From DYRG01 sp041161065 (GTDB taxonomy: Bacteria; Pseudomonadota; Gammaproteobacteria; Beggiatoales; Beggiatoaceae): a stretch of 64,000 nucleotides of DNA. Under the pieces are notes generated by a model, which did not search any database, was not told the DNA's origin, and worked only from the letters and a program-made list of their open reading frames with translations. A program made the position numbers and the translations under genes. Shown here piece after piece: positions 1 through 8,218 of this stretch. The stretch spans positions 186,001 through 250,000 of the forward strand of contig JBEAVE010000010.1 of assembly GCA_041161065.1 (NCBI GenBank), in the 5' to 3' direction. Every line of letters starts with the position of its first letter. Position 1 is the stretch's first letter.

Positions 1-832
1 AAACTTGCGTAAAAAAGGTTTCAACGCCTGCTTCCGCCAAATACCTTAAATTAACGTTATTTGTTTTCAAAACAGCAAGGTGACTAATCGGTACACCAAA
101 TACCCTTTCCATGACAAAAACGCGCGGGTTGCAATAGTCCCACATTACTTCTGGCACATATAACAAATGTGAATCCTCAAAATTACGTCTTAGCATCGTA
201 CAATTACCCGCTTCACGCAATAAATCTAATTCATCATTCAAATGGTGTTCAAACTCACTGACAACTTCAACAGGGTGTAAGCGTTTTCCTTCCGACCAAT
301 ATTTCTCCGCCAAATGCGCAAACAAATACATCACTTCTATATCACGTTTAATGCGTTTAGAAATCCCCGGGCGAATGATTTTAACCACGACTTCTCGACC
401 ATCTTTCAAACGCGCCGCGTGAACCTGTGCAATTGAGGCGGCTGCTAAAGGATTTTCCTCAAAATACGCGAACACTTGCTCGAGTGGTTTTCCATAGGCA
501 TTTCCTAACACTTCTCGAGAGATTTCTAAAGGAATAGGCGTGACTCGATCTTGTAATTTTGCTAACTCGTCTGCCAAATCATCAGGCAATAGATCGCGCC
601 GCGTCGAAAGGATTTGTCCAAACTTAACAAAAATAGGTCCCAGTTCTTCCAAAGCCTCTCGAAGTCTTTCACCACGTGACCCTTTGTTTTTACGACGATT
701 TAACCAATAAGCAGGCGTTAAAAATAACACAATACGAAATAACGCCCACAAACGTGTTTCTCTTAATACTTCATCTAAACCATGACGAACTAAAGTTAAA
801 TAAATAACGCCCAACCTAATTAAAGAATACAT
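1..832 (-). CDS. ubiB: UbiB-type ABC1 kinase-like protein, C-terminus cut by window edge
   Basis: The reading frame starts at ATG 832-830 and stays open to base 1, so about 277 N-terminal residues are seen of a family that is usually about 550 long. UbiB is a membrane-associated atypical kinase-like ATPase required for ubiquinone synthesis. Diagnostic ABC1 features are visible: a KxGQ motif near residues 70-73 (VKFGQILSTRRDLLP) and the alanine-rich AAAS loop near 130-133 (AAASIAQVHAARL) that replaces the usual kinase glycine-rich loop, followed by a VVVKIIRPG strand with the likely nucleotide-binding lysine. The start lies one base after the ubiE stop, so the two are almost certainly cotranscribed. 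The ubiJ gene that lies between them in E. coli is absent. The family assignment is firm; the 3' half cannot be judged. Confidence 0.93.
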   Translation of the reverse strand, partial: MYSLIRLGVIYLTLVRHGLDEVLRETRLWALFRIVLFLTPAYWLNRRKNKGSRGERLREALEELGPIFVKFGQILSTRRDLLPDDLADELAKLQDRVTPIPLEISREVLGNAYGKPLEQVFAYFEENPLAAASIAQVHAARLKDGREVVVKIIRPGISKRIKRDIEVMYLFAHLAEKYWSEGKRLHPVEVVSEFEHHLNDELDLLREAGNCTMLRRNFEDSHLLYVPEVMWDYCNPRVFVMERVFGVPISHLAVLKTNNVNLRYLAEAGVETFFTQV

Positions 833-833
833 A

Positions 834-1580
834 TTAGAATTTATAACCACAGTGTAGAGCAACAATGCCGCCCGTTAAATTAAAATATTCGCAACGTTCA
901 AACCCAACTTCTTCCATCATTTGTTTCAAGGTTTCTTGGTTGGGGTGCATTCGGATTGATTCGGCTAAATAACGGTAACTTTCTTCATCTTTTGCAACCA
1001 TTTTTCCTAAAAAAGGCAATAATTGAAAAGAGTACATATCATATAAGGCTTTTAAGGGAGGAAAATGCACCTGTGAAAACTCTAAGACAAATAAACGTCC
1101 ACCCGGTTTTAGAACTCGAAACATCGATGCTAATGCTTGATCTTTGTTTGTCACATTTCTTAATCCAAATGCAATGGTAATTAAATTAAAATGATCATCG
1201 TTAAAAGGTAAGTTTTCAGCATTAGCTTGCACATAATACACATTACCAACAATTCCATCATTTATTAAGCGATTTCTTCCCACATTGAGCATTTCTGCAT
1301 TAATGTCTGCTAAAACCACTTCGCCGCTTTCTCCAACCTGCTGTGCAAATGCTGCGGTCAAATCTCCAGTTCCTCCCGCTACATCGAGGATTTTCCACCC
1401 TTTTTGAACACCCGCCAAATTAATGGTAAATTGTTTCCACAAACGATGAATACCTAATGACATCAAATCATTCATCAAATCATAATTAGGTGCAACCGAA
1501 TCAAAAACAGCTTTCACTTTTTGAACTTTTTCATGCACTGGTACTTTTTGAAAACCAAAATGCGTTTCTTCTCTATCCAT
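834..1580 (-). CDS. ubiE: UbiE, ubiquinone/menaquinone C-methyltransferase
   Basis: This 248-residue protein is a SAM-dependent class I methyltransferase that C-methylates the benzoquinol (and, where present, naphthoquinol) ring in quinone synthesis. Seen in the sequence are the N-terminal UbiE signature around residues 33-49 (YDLMNDLMSLGIHRLWK), motif I LDVAGGTGDL at about 65-74, the RVLKPGGRLFVLEFS block, and the typical GYKF C-terminus. Length is normal for the family (about 250). An AAGGA ribosome site sits 9 bases before the ATG. It lies 15 bases downstream of a TonB-dependent receptor and abuts ubiB, so all three probably share transcripts. The family call is as certain as sequence reading allows. 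Confidence 0.97.
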   Translation of the reverse strand: MDREETHFGFQKVPVHEKVQKVKAVFDSVAPNYDLMNDLMSLGIHRLWKQFTINLAGVQKGWKILDVAGGTGDLTAAFAQQVGESGEVVLADINAEMLNVGRNRLINDGIVGNVYYVQANAENLPFNDDHFNLITIAFGLRNVTNKDQALASMFRVLKPGGRLFVLEFSQVHFPPLKALYDMYSFQLLPFLGKMVAKDEESYRYLAESIRMHPNQETLKQMMEEVGFERCEYFNLTGGIVALHCGYKF

Positions 1581-1595
1581 TTGAGGATTCCTTGT

Positions 1596-3563
1596 TTAGA
1601 ATTTGTAACCAATTTTGAAAACAATTTCTCTCGATGTATTAGGCAAAGGATTATGTCCGCCATTATAAGGCTGAATAAAACGTTGTTTATCCCCAAATAT
1701 ATCATAAATACCTAATCCTACATCACCATTTTTGAACCACATCGGTTTGTAATGTACAAATATATTTGCTAAAACAGATGCAGGATATTTTTTCAAATAC
1801 GCAGAACCATCATTATCTTTACCTTCATAACCATAGCGGGGGCTATAAAAAATTAAAGAAGAATTCAACGTTATTTGCGAAGGAAAATTAAAGGTTGTAC
1901 TTAATGTTGTTTTGTGCGTGGGAAATGCCAAACTGATCGATTTTATTTCATTGTGATCTTGAAAATTAATGACCTTTTGATTTTGCGCAGAACCATAGGC
2001 TTTTCTATAAAAAGAATGATTTAAAATTACATTTCCCCAATCTTTTTTGAAACGCCACTCAGTTTCTACCCCGCGTGTTCCCATTTTCTCGGCAGAATTA
2101 AAATAACCTTCTAATCCTGTATTAGGGTTCACATCATAAACAATTGCATTAGTTGCACTATTATCAAAAACATTCATTGCAATCGACATATTCTTATGAA
2201 TTTGATAGCCGATTTCTGCTTCAAATATTTTACTGTTTTCGGTTTGAATTAAAGGGTTCAAATAAACATTAAAAACAACCGGTGTGCGAAAGGAATGTCC
2301 GTAAAGAAATTTGTAATGAAATTGATCAATTGCATTGGTTAAAGCCAAACGCGGCACAATACCACTACCAAACAAATTATGATGATCATAACGAACACCT
2401 GTTGTAATGTTTCCCCAATCGGATTTGTAATCACTTTCTAAAAAGCCCGTGTAATTACGAAAATCTGAAATACTTTGCGGATTAATAATCGCTTTATCCG
2501 TTGATTTATCTAAATAAAATTCAAATCCTGTCGCAATTTGTAATTTTTTATTAAAGGCGTAATTCAAACGACTTTTCAACCATGAATGCTCAACTAAATT
2601 TTTAATTAAATCCTCTGGTATTCCATTCTCCGATGCCCATGAGGTATCGTGTTGATAACCGCCTTCAAAAGTTAGTTTCAAATCCTCGTTCAAATCCTTA
2701 AAATATTTCGCTTGATACGCCCACATTTGGAAATCTGCTTTATAAGTATACTCAGAGATTTCACCATAACCATCTCGACTATGCAAACGGTAATTATCGG
2801 ATAAGAAACGACTATTAAAATTTCCACTCCGCAAACTAAGATTTAGAAAATGTGGATTTAATTGGCTATTATTTGCCATCTTAAGCGTATTTCCTATGGG
2901 ATCAATGTATTCTTCATCGCTGCGATTTCCTTTGCCGACATAACCCGCTGCAGTGATTTCTAGTTCTTTATTTATTTTATCGCCAACCATAAAACTGAGG
3001 GTTTGTCTTCCAATCGCTTTTTGCATTTGTCCGTGTGTGAAATTGATTTGAACACCATCAAGATCGTCGGCTTTTTTTGTAATAATATTTATTACGCCCA
3101 ATTCAGCAAATCCACCATAATTAACTGACCCCGGACCGCGCATAATTTCAATACGTTTGATATGTTCTACGGGATAATGATTTCCTAACGCTAAATTACC
3201 GTAATTACGTTCATTCATTTCAATGCCATCTATTAACATTAAAACTTTGCCTTCGTGCGCCCAATTTCCTCGCATTCCAATTCCAACGACATTGATTACA
3301 TCGATGCCAAAATCAAATCCGGGTATTAAACGCAAAATATCGATTAAATCGCGCGCGCCACTTTTGACAATTTCTTCGGCAGTTATAATAGACACAATCC
3401 CGGGCGTTTCTCTAAGTGATTTCTCTTTCGTTTTTGTTGCCACAGAAACTTCGACATTCATAAGTTCTTCTAAAGAAAGTTCTCGCAATGTTGTAATATC
3501 TTTTGTATTGGCAACGCTTGCAATTGTCGCAAAGATTAGCAAATAACCCCAACTTGTTCTCAT
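1596..3563 (-). CDS. TonB-dependent outer-membrane receptor
   Basis: This 655-residue protein has a short signal peptide (about residues 1-20), then a plug domain (about 25-170) and a 22-strand-type beta-barrel ending in an aromatic residue (IGYKF), as outer-membrane barrels do. The plug carries family landmarks: ELSLEELMNVEV at its start, the IPG region, a LIDGIEMN segment, RIEIMRGPGSVNYGG and VINIITKK. Such receptors import scarce ligands (siderophores, cobalamin, other metal complexes) using TonB/ExbBD energy. The substrate cannot be told from sequence; the general form is closest to the BtuB/FepA/colicin I receptor class. A palindromic possible operator lies 64 bases upstream, between this gene and divergent hisF. 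No tonB, exbB or ABC importer genes are nearby. Confidence 0.93.
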   Translation of the reverse strand: MRTSWGYLLIFATIASVANTKDITTLRELSLEELMNVEVSVATKTKEKSLRETPGIVSIITAEEIVKSGARDLIDILRLIPGFDFGIDVINVVGIGMRGNWAHEGKVLMLIDGIEMNERNYGNLALGNHYPVEHIKRIEIMRGPGSVNYGGFAELGVINIITKKADDLDGVQINFTHGQMQKAIGRQTLSFMVGDKINKELEITAAGYVGKGNRSDEEYIDPIGNTLKMANNSQLNPHFLNLSLRSGNFNSRFLSDNYRLHSRDGYGEISEYTYKADFQMWAYQAKYFKDLNEDLKLTFEGGYQHDTSWASENGIPEDLIKNLVEHSWLKSRLNYAFNKKLQIATGFEFYLDKSTDKAIINPQSISDFRNYTGFLESDYKSDWGNITTGVRYDHHNLFGSGIVPRLALTNAIDQFHYKFLYGHSFRTPVVFNVYLNPLIQTENSKIFEAEIGYQIHKNMSIAMNVFDNSATNAIVYDVNPNTGLEGYFNSAEKMGTRGVETEWRFKKDWGNVILNHSFYRKAYGSAQNQKVINFQDHNEIKSISLAFPTHKTTLSTTFNFPSQITLNSSLIFYSPRYGYEGKDNDGSAYLKKYPASVLANIFVHYKPMWFKNGDVGLGIYDIFGDKQRFIQPYNGGHNPLPNTSREIVFKIGYKF

Positions 3564-3626
3564 TATTATTTTTCTGCCGCGCGATCAAAATTCCAATTAT
3601 AAACAAAATCCCAAATAAAAAAACCC

Positions 3627-3640
3627 GTGTAATTTTACAC
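3627..3640. promoter_or_regulatory. Palindromic operator candidate, TonB receptor/hisF intergenic
   Basis: The 14-base sequence GTGTAA-TT-TTACAC is a perfect inverted repeat. It lies 64 bases upstream of the receptor start and 27 bases upstream of a TATAAT hexamer at 3667-3672 that could serve hisF. It does not match the Fur consensus. Half-sites resemble TyrR-like TGTAAA/TTTACA but with a spacer of 2 instead of 6. A regulator site is plausible because TonB receptors are usually regulated, but the binding protein is unknown. Confidence 0.35.
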
Positions 3641-3705
3641 AAATAGAACAAATTAGATTTTAAGGTTATAATACCCATTAAATTAAACCTAATTGAGGAT
3701 TGGAA

Positions 3706-4467
3706 ATGGGATTGGCGAAGCGCATTATTCCTTGCTTAGACGTGGACGCGGGGCGGGTTGTGAAAGGTGTAAAGTTTGTGGATATTCGTGATGCGGGCGA
3801 TCCGGTGGCGGTTGCTAAACGTTACGATGAAGAGGGCGCGGACGAATTGACTTTTTTGGATATTACGGCGAGCAGCGATAATCGCAAAACCATTCTGCAC
3901 GTTGTCGAAGCCGTTGCAAATCAAGTCTTTATTCCACTAACCGTTGGCGGCGGCGTGCGCAAATTAGACGATATTCGCAACCTTTTGAACGCGGGCGCGG
4001 ACAAAGTCGGGATCAACACGGCGGCAGTTTTTAACCCTGAATTTGTCGGGGAAGCGTCGGCACATTTTGGCGCGCAGTGCATTGTGGTCGCTATCGATGC
4101 CAAGCAAACCGCTGAATATAAATGGGAAATTTTCACGCACGGCGGGCGCAAACCCACCGGCATCGATGCCATCGAATGGGGTCGCAAAATGGTCGAACTG
4201 GGCGCGGGCGAAATTCTTTTAACGAGCATGGATCGAGACGGGACGCGCGATGGGTTTGATTTAGCTTTGACGCGGGCGATGAGTGATGCGGTGAGCGTCC
4301 CCGTGATTGCGTCGGGCGGCGTGGGCAATTTGCAACATTTAGCCGACGGCGTGATCAAAGGCGGCGCAGACGCAGTGTTAGCCGCCAGTATTTTCCATTT
4401 CGCCGATTATCGCATCAGCGAAGCCAAACAATTCATGTTAAATCAAGGTATTGAAATGCGTTTGTAG
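3706..4467 (+). CDS. hisF: HisF, imidazole glycerol phosphate synthase cyclase subunit
   Basis: HisF forms the imidazole ring and AICAR from PRFAR and ammonia, together with the glutaminase HisH. The 253-residue TIM barrel shows the family start KRIIPCLDVDAGRVVKG with the catalytic Asp at residue 12, GGGVRKLDD, VAIDAK with the second catalytic Asp, LTSMDRDGT, and the phosphate-binding ASGGVGN. I chose ATG 3706 rather than the in-frame TTG at 3700, because GAGGA at 3695-3699 is spaced 6 bases from the ATG. A TATAAT -10 candidate at 3667-3672 has only a weak -35. The gene stands alone: no other his gene is in the window. Its body is clearly richer in GCG/CGC triplets than ubiE and the receptor next door. 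Confidence 0.97.
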   Translation: MGLAKRIIPCLDVDAGRVVKGVKFVDIRDAGDPVAVAKRYDEEGADELTFLDITASSDNRKTILHVVEAVANQVFIPLTVGGGVRKLDDIRNLLNAGADKVGINTAAVFNPEFVGEASAHFGAQCIVVAIDAKQTAEYKWEIFTHGGRKPTGIDAIEWGRKMVELGAGEILLTSMDRDGTRDGFDLALTRAMSDAVSVPVIASGGVGNLQHLADGVIKGGADAVLAASIFHFADYRISEAKQFMLNQGIEMRL

Positions 4468-4484
4468 AAACTCGATTTTCGCCA

Positions 4485-4606
4485 CACAACCTCATGCGTC
4501 TTTCTCGGTGCACTCAAGCACCCAGACAAATGGCGATCGGGATACCGATAACTTTGAAAAGTATCCCTTCGCCATAACTTTTAATAGAACGGTACAAAGT
4601 GTTGTG
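4485..4606. other. Multi-stem foldable element between convergent hisF and DUF6489 gene
   Basis: An outer pair CACAAC (4485-4490) / GTTGTG (4601-4606) encloses two hairpins. The first is GGTGC-ACTCAA-GCACC (about 4508-4523). The second is long, ATGGCGA (4530-4536) and GGGATAC (4539-4545) pairing with GTATCCC (4561-4567) and TCGCCAT (4569-4575) around a 15-base loop. Together this is a three-way-junction shape filling the gap between two convergent genes. It has no clear U-tract for a simple terminator. It could be a 3'-UTR structure, a dispersed palindromic repeat or an uncharacterised RNA. Folding is by eye. Confidence 0.45.
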
Positions 4607-4610
4607 ACTT

Positions 4611-4877
4611 TTAAGTTTTGCTATCCGTTTTAGGTGTCATAATATCCGCAGTATTTTGTAATCCTTGCCAAAAGGCTTTTTGTATAAAATCAACCGATTG
4701 CAAATGCGCAGGTAGCCAAGGTTTTAATAAAACCGCCGGATCAAATCCTTCCATTCCTACCCCCATATTTTTACGAATAATATTAATCATTTCTTGTTGC
4801 AAAGGCTCAATGTCTGGCAAACCAAAGAAAGTCCGTAATTCTTGCGGCGTTGCTTCAATATCAAACTTAATTTTCAT
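4611..4877 (-). CDS. Small conserved protein, DUF6489-like
   Basis: This predicted 88-residue soluble protein begins MKIKFDIEATPQELRTFFGL. I chose ATG 4877 because AGGAG is correctly spaced 7 bases upstream; an in-frame extension to 4913 has no such site. The N-terminal pattern (K-x-D-I-x-x-T-P-x-E-x-R-x-F-F-G-L-P-D) resembles small proteobacterial proteins grouped as DUF6489, recognised from memory of the family pattern and not from a search. No catalytic motif is visible, and the function is unknown. It is convergent with hisF and separated from the beta-helix gene behind it by a strong terminator, so it is probably transcribed alone. Confidence 0.75.
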   Translation of the reverse strand: MKIKFDIEATPQELRTFFGLPDIEPLQQEMINIIRKNMGVGMEGFDPAVLLKPWLPAHLQSVDFIQKAFWQGLQNTADIMTPKTDSKT

Positions 4878-4921
4878 CGCAATTCTCCTATGTAATGCTT
4901 TATTATAAATCAAATCAAAAG

Positions 4922-4953
4922 AAAGGGTAATTTTAAGGCTAGAATTACCCTTT
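4922..4953 (-). terminator. Rho-independent terminator of the beta-helix gene
   Basis: A perfect 11-base stem, AAAGGGTAATT (4922-4932) and AATTACCCTTT (4943-4953), has a 10-base loop. On the minus strand it is followed by a T-rich run (CTTTTG), and it begins 11 bases after the beta-helix gene stop at 4964. Confidence 0.85.
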
Positions 4954-4963
4954 TCAATTGAAA

Positions 4964-6673
4964 TTAATTAGGTTGTCCTGCTAAGTCAAACGAAGGTAAT
5001 GTTAAAGTTGTTCCTTTGCCAATGGCTGGACTTCCTCTTTTCAAACGAAAATCTCCATTTGCAGGATCAACAAACAAAGGATCAGAAATAATAAAATCCG
5101 TTCCATTCACTTCATTGTTGTATTTTCCTTGCGTCCGAATAAACAAATTATGATCGATTTGGGCTGCCATTTTGGCAGAATTAATGATTTGTGCATCAGT
5201 GCTTGCTCCAATGTTATTTCTAATCACAACATTAGTCGCTTTACTATTACCGATCATAATCGCAGAACCAAATTCTACATTCGTATAACCTGTTTCATAA
5301 ATAGTGTTGTTATACACAAAAATGTTTTGCGCTGGATGGTTATAACCTGCTCCAATATTAATCCCAACTTGTTTAACATGATAAATGATGTTGTTATAGA
5401 CTTTGATATTTCTAATTGTACCCCCTTGTTCCGCAGCAAGAGAAATCCCATTATAAGGAGCACAATCATGAATACGGTTACTATGAAATTCAATGTTTTC
5501 AGAAACCTGATCCCAGCCGTCTAAATATAAACAAACACTATCAATATCATGTATATGGTTATGGTGAACCGTGCCGTTACTACTACCATCTTTTACGTCA
5601 ATTCCTTCGGCAGTTTTTCCACCATGATGAACGTGATTGTAACGTATTTCAAATTGCTGCATATTTTCACCAATTGAAATATTTTCTTGCTGTCCACCTG
5701 TATTTGCAAGATTAACCTCATTTCCATCAATTAAAACATTTCTACTATACCACGCACCAATCCCCGAACTTTTAGTATTGTAAGTGCTGTTATCAATGAA
5801 TTTAATACGGTTGCTATTATAAGTATAAATACCCATTTCAGAAGAGTTTTGAACCGTTAAACCCACAATCCAAATATCGTGGCAACCATTTATGTGTACT
5901 AACCCATTAAAACGCGCATTTTGTAATACTTTTGTTAAAGAAATACCCGAACCATTGAGAATAGGTTTTTCATTAGGAAAAGCTGCAAAAATAATGGGTA
6001 AGGTTTCGGGAGGACTTTTACCCGCTAAACTTTGATCTTTCAAAGCAGGTTGGCAATTATTAACAGGCGCAAGTTGCTCTGCATAAGTTCCTCCACGAAT
6101 TAAAACTAAATCTCCCGCCTGTGCAGTTGCAGCAGCTTTCTTTAACGTTTTCCAAGGTTGTTCTAATGTGCCTGCATTAGCATCATTGCCTTGTGGAGAA
6201 ACCACAAATTGTCGAGCAATGGGAGGAATAGTTATTTGTGTGGAAGAAAGGCGATTGTTATTTGTTGTCCATTGACCATCGGCGGGAGTTTCTACCCCAA
6301 AATGCAGTGCAAAATTACCTGATGGCAATGCCATATTTTCAAGTAACGGATAATCAGAAAAACTTCCCAAACCCATTTGTAACTTGGGATTTTTCCCCGC
6401 TTGCCATGTTTTTGCGATGGGATCGTAAGTATAAAAATCATTACCGATTTGACCGAGCACCCACCAATCTGCTATTTGACCCGCTTGATCGCCTGCATCT
6501 AAAGCAACTTTCACCGAAAAAGGTTGAGCGGGAAATAGCCAAACTTGACCGGATTTACCATTCACTGTTAAATTTGGCACGGCTTTAAACGGATAAGCAT
6601 AAGCTCCAATATCAGCCGCTTGCGTAAGTTGAGAACTAAAAAAAATTAAACTCATTAAAAGAAATGGACGCAT
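4964..6673 (-). CDS. Exported right-handed parallel beta-helix repeat protein
   Basis: The start is ATG 6673, preceded by AAGGAA; it opens a clean signal peptide (MRPFLLMSLIFFSSQLTQA). The predicted 569-residue product has an N-terminal beta-sandwich-like region (about 20-165). Then VSPQGNDANAGTLEQPWKTL and ARAGD/LIRGGTYAEQ-type DUF1565/pectate-lyase-superfamily motifs lead into many short N-rich turns (VYNNTIYETG, IRNNIG, VHHNHIHDID) typical of beta-helix coils. The end, LFVDPANGDFRLKRGSPAIGKG, is the usual closing motif of this fold. Such proteins bind or cleave polysaccharide; no catalytic set can be assigned. Its own terminator follows. It is probably periplasmic or extracellular. Confidence 0.88.
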   Translation of the reverse strand: MRPFLLMSLIFFSSQLTQAADIGAYAYPFKAVPNLTVNGKSGQVWLFPAQPFSVKVALDAGDQAGQIADWWVLGQIGNDFYTYDPIAKTWQAGKNPKLQMGLGSFSDYPLLENMALPSGNFALHFGVETPADGQWTTNNNRLSSTQITIPPIARQFVVSPQGNDANAGTLEQPWKTLKKAAATAQAGDLVLIRGGTYAEQLAPVNNCQPALKDQSLAGKSPPETLPIIFAAFPNEKPILNGSGISLTKVLQNARFNGLVHINGCHDIWIVGLTVQNSSEMGIYTYNSNRIKFIDNSTYNTKSSGIGAWYSRNVLIDGNEVNLANTGGQQENISIGENMQQFEIRYNHVHHGGKTAEGIDVKDGSSNGTVHHNHIHDIDSVCLYLDGWDQVSENIEFHSNRIHDCAPYNGISLAAEQGGTIRNIKVYNNIIYHVKQVGINIGAGYNHPAQNIFVYNNTIYETGYTNVEFGSAIMIGNSKATNVVIRNNIGASTDAQIINSAKMAAQIDHNLFIRTQGKYNNEVNGTDFIISDPLFVDPANGDFRLKRGSPAIGKGTTLTLPSFDLAGQPN

Positions 6674-6830
6674 ATTGAGTTCCTTTTTGTGAAAAGAAAA
6701 GTAAAAACACCGAAAAGACCTACCTATTATGATATTTTTGTGCGCGCCCATTGTACTGATTTTTGTGGCGAAAGGGAAAATTTTTAGCGGTTCAAAACAA
6801 CCAATTATCGGTTTTGCAATATAAAATTAA

Positions 6831-6870
6831 AGAGAAATTTAACAGATGATAGCATTTGTCAAATTTCTCT
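6831..6870 (-). terminator. Rho-independent terminator after the DUF4189 gene
   Basis: A 10-base perfect stem AGAGAAATTT (6831-6840) / AAATTTCTCT (6861-6870) is extended inward by ACAGATG/CATTTGT around an ATAG loop, giving about 17 pairs. The minus-strand 3' side continues TTAATTTTATA. It lies 22 bases beyond the stop of the DUF4189 gene. Confidence 0.8.
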
Positions 6871-6892
6871 AAAATATTTTAAGAATTAGGGT

Positions 6893-7243
6893 CTACCTGT
6901 CATCACAAACCGAACCGACTGATCTGCAATTCTTGCCACATTTAGCGTTAGCATTATTAATAGCAGTATTTCTTGAAGTATTCCAATTAGTTGCGAATAC
7001 AGCGGGATTGTTACTTTTTACCGATAATGCCCCACAGGCTTTATTAAACCAAATCACTGATCTACAATCACGTTTTTTACAGGATTTCACCGCGCTAGAA
7101 ATGGCGGCTTTTTTTGAGGACGCATTGTAACTATAACCCATTGAACCTGTGGATTGTGAATAAGCAATTGCTCCAAATGCAAACGCAGTTTGAGAATATA
7201 ACAACACGCAAAAACTCATAATAACCAATTTAAAGAGTTTCAT
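6893..7243 (-). CDS. Secreted DUF4189 family protein
   Basis: This 116-residue protein has a signal peptide (MKLFKLVIMSFCVLLYSQTAFA) followed by one DUF4189 domain. The pattern FGAIAYS...GYSYNASSKKAAISSAVKSC and CRSVIWF-NKACGALS matches that family: a repeated unit with paired cysteines and an alanine-rich helix. Mature-region cysteines (six to eight) suggest disulfides and export. Family function is unknown; relatives are small secreted proteins. AAAGGAG precedes the ATG, a good sigma-70 promoter lies upstream at 7328-7355 and a strong terminator lies downstream, so this is a single-gene transcript. Confidence 0.85.
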   Translation of the reverse strand: MKLFKLVIMSFCVLLYSQTAFAFGAIAYSQSTGSMGYSYNASSKKAAISSAVKSCKKRDCRSVIWFNKACGALSVKSNNPAVFATNWNTSRNTAINNANAKCGKNCRSVGSVCDDR

Positions 7244-7327
7244 AAATGTGCTCCTTTAAAAATGAACTATTGAAAAATGATATTAAAGTGAGTTAAAACA
7301 GGTAAATAATCTATTCACCTAAATTGC

Positions 7328-7355
7328 ATTTTACCCCGCTGACTTTGATTGTCAA
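7328..7355 (-). promoter_or_regulatory. Sigma-70 promoter for the DUF4189 gene
   Basis: On the minus strand a perfect -35 TTGACA (7355-7350) is separated by 16 bases from TAAAAT (7333-7328). The predicted transcript would start near 7320, with about 75 bases of leader before the ATG at 7243. Confidence 0.65.
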
Positions 7356-7390
7356 GCCTTTAATAAAATTATATAAGGAATTTGTGCAAA

Positions 7391-8212
7391 ATGAATGAAA
7401 AAATCCTCACGAAATGGTTAGCCCCTGCCAAACTAAATTTATTTCTCCATATTATTGGACAGCGAGAAGACGGTTATCATTTGTTACAAACCGTGTTTCA
7501 ATTTATTGATTTGTGCGATGTATTGGAATTTGAAATCCGCAACGATCACCAAATTGTATTAGAAAGTCCTTTCAAAGAACACGATTTGATTTATCGAGCA
7601 GCCTTTGCATTGCAACAACGGTTTGGGGTTTCACAAGGGGTTTCTATTCAAATAGAAAAACATATTCCAATCGGGGGAGGATTGGGCGGCGGCAGTTCCG
7701 ATGCGGCGACGACTTTATTAGCTTTAAATGAAATCTGGCAATTACATCAAACACCCACGCAACTCGCTGATATTGGAATAAAACTTGGTGCAGATGTGCC
7801 AGTTTTTGTGCATGGAAAAGCGGCGTGGGCAGAAGGCATTGGCGAACAATTTACTTCCATTGAGTTGCCAGAACCGTATTTTGTGGTGATAAAACCCGAT
7901 TGCAGCGTTGCGACCGCCGATATTTTTCGCGATCCGCACTTGACACGCAACACAAAGCCCATTACAATGCGCGCTTTCTTTGCTGGGCAGGGACACAATG
8001 ATTGCCAAGCGGTGGCGTGTAAACAATATCCCGCCATTCAAACCGCACTAAATTGGCTTAATCAGTTCGGAACAGCAAAACTAACGGGCACCGGTGCGTG
8101 TGTTTTCGCCGCTTTTGAAGAAAAATCTCAAGCAGAACAAATACATCAACAGTCGCCTTGGCAAAGTTGGGTGGTGAAAGGTTATAATCTATCGCCTGCT
8201 TTGCAAAGATAA
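7391..8212 (+). CDS. ispE: IspE, 4-diphosphocytidyl-2-C-methyl-D-erythritol kinase
   Basis: IspE is the fourth MEP-pathway enzyme, phosphorylating CDP-methylerythritol with ATP on the way to isoprenoids. The 273-residue GHMP kinase shows APAKLNLFLHIIGQREDGYH at the start, the glycine-rich ATP loop PIGGGLGGGSSDAA, LGADVPVF and a late TGTGACVFA motif. ATG 7391 is preferred over the in-frame TTG at 7382; AAGGAA at 7375-7380 serves as ribosome site with a slightly long spacing. The gene is followed by tRNA-Gln and prs, the classical gammaproteobacterial order, supporting cotranscription. Confidence 0.97.
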   Translation: MNEKILTKWLAPAKLNLFLHIIGQREDGYHLLQTVFQFIDLCDVLEFEIRNDHQIVLESPFKEHDLIYRAAFALQQRFGVSQGVSIQIEKHIPIGGGLGGGSSDAATTLLALNEIWQLHQTPTQLADIGIKLGADVPVFVHGKAAWAEGIGEQFTSIELPEPYFVVIKPDCSVATADIFRDPHLTRNTKPITMRAFFAGQGHNDCQAVACKQYPAIQTALNWLNQFGTAKLTGTGACVFAAFEEKSQAEQIHQQSPWQSWVVKGYNLSPALQR

Positions 8213-8218
8213 GTTTTT

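Noticed and set aside
834..1607. Shared GYKF ending of ubiE and the TonB receptor as a duplication
   Set aside because: GYKF is the normal UbiE terminus and a final aromatic is normal for outer-membrane barrels. The upstream sequences are unrelated.
3921..4358. Long minus-strand frames within hisF, prs, recN and other GC-rich genes
   Set aside because: They are antisense shadows caused by GCG/CGC-rich codon use; their translations show no domain and they lack ribosome sites.
4618..4908. Plus-strand reading frame opposite the DUF6489 gene
   Set aside because: It is the antisense shadow of a frame with a good ribosome site and family-like sequence; it has no ribosome site of its own.
7349..7377. 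Possible plus-strand promoter TTGTCA-N17-TATAAG for ispE
   Set aside because: Its transcription start would fall after the ispE ribosome site, leaving a near-leaderless message. The same bases make a better minus-strand promoter for the DUF4189 gene.
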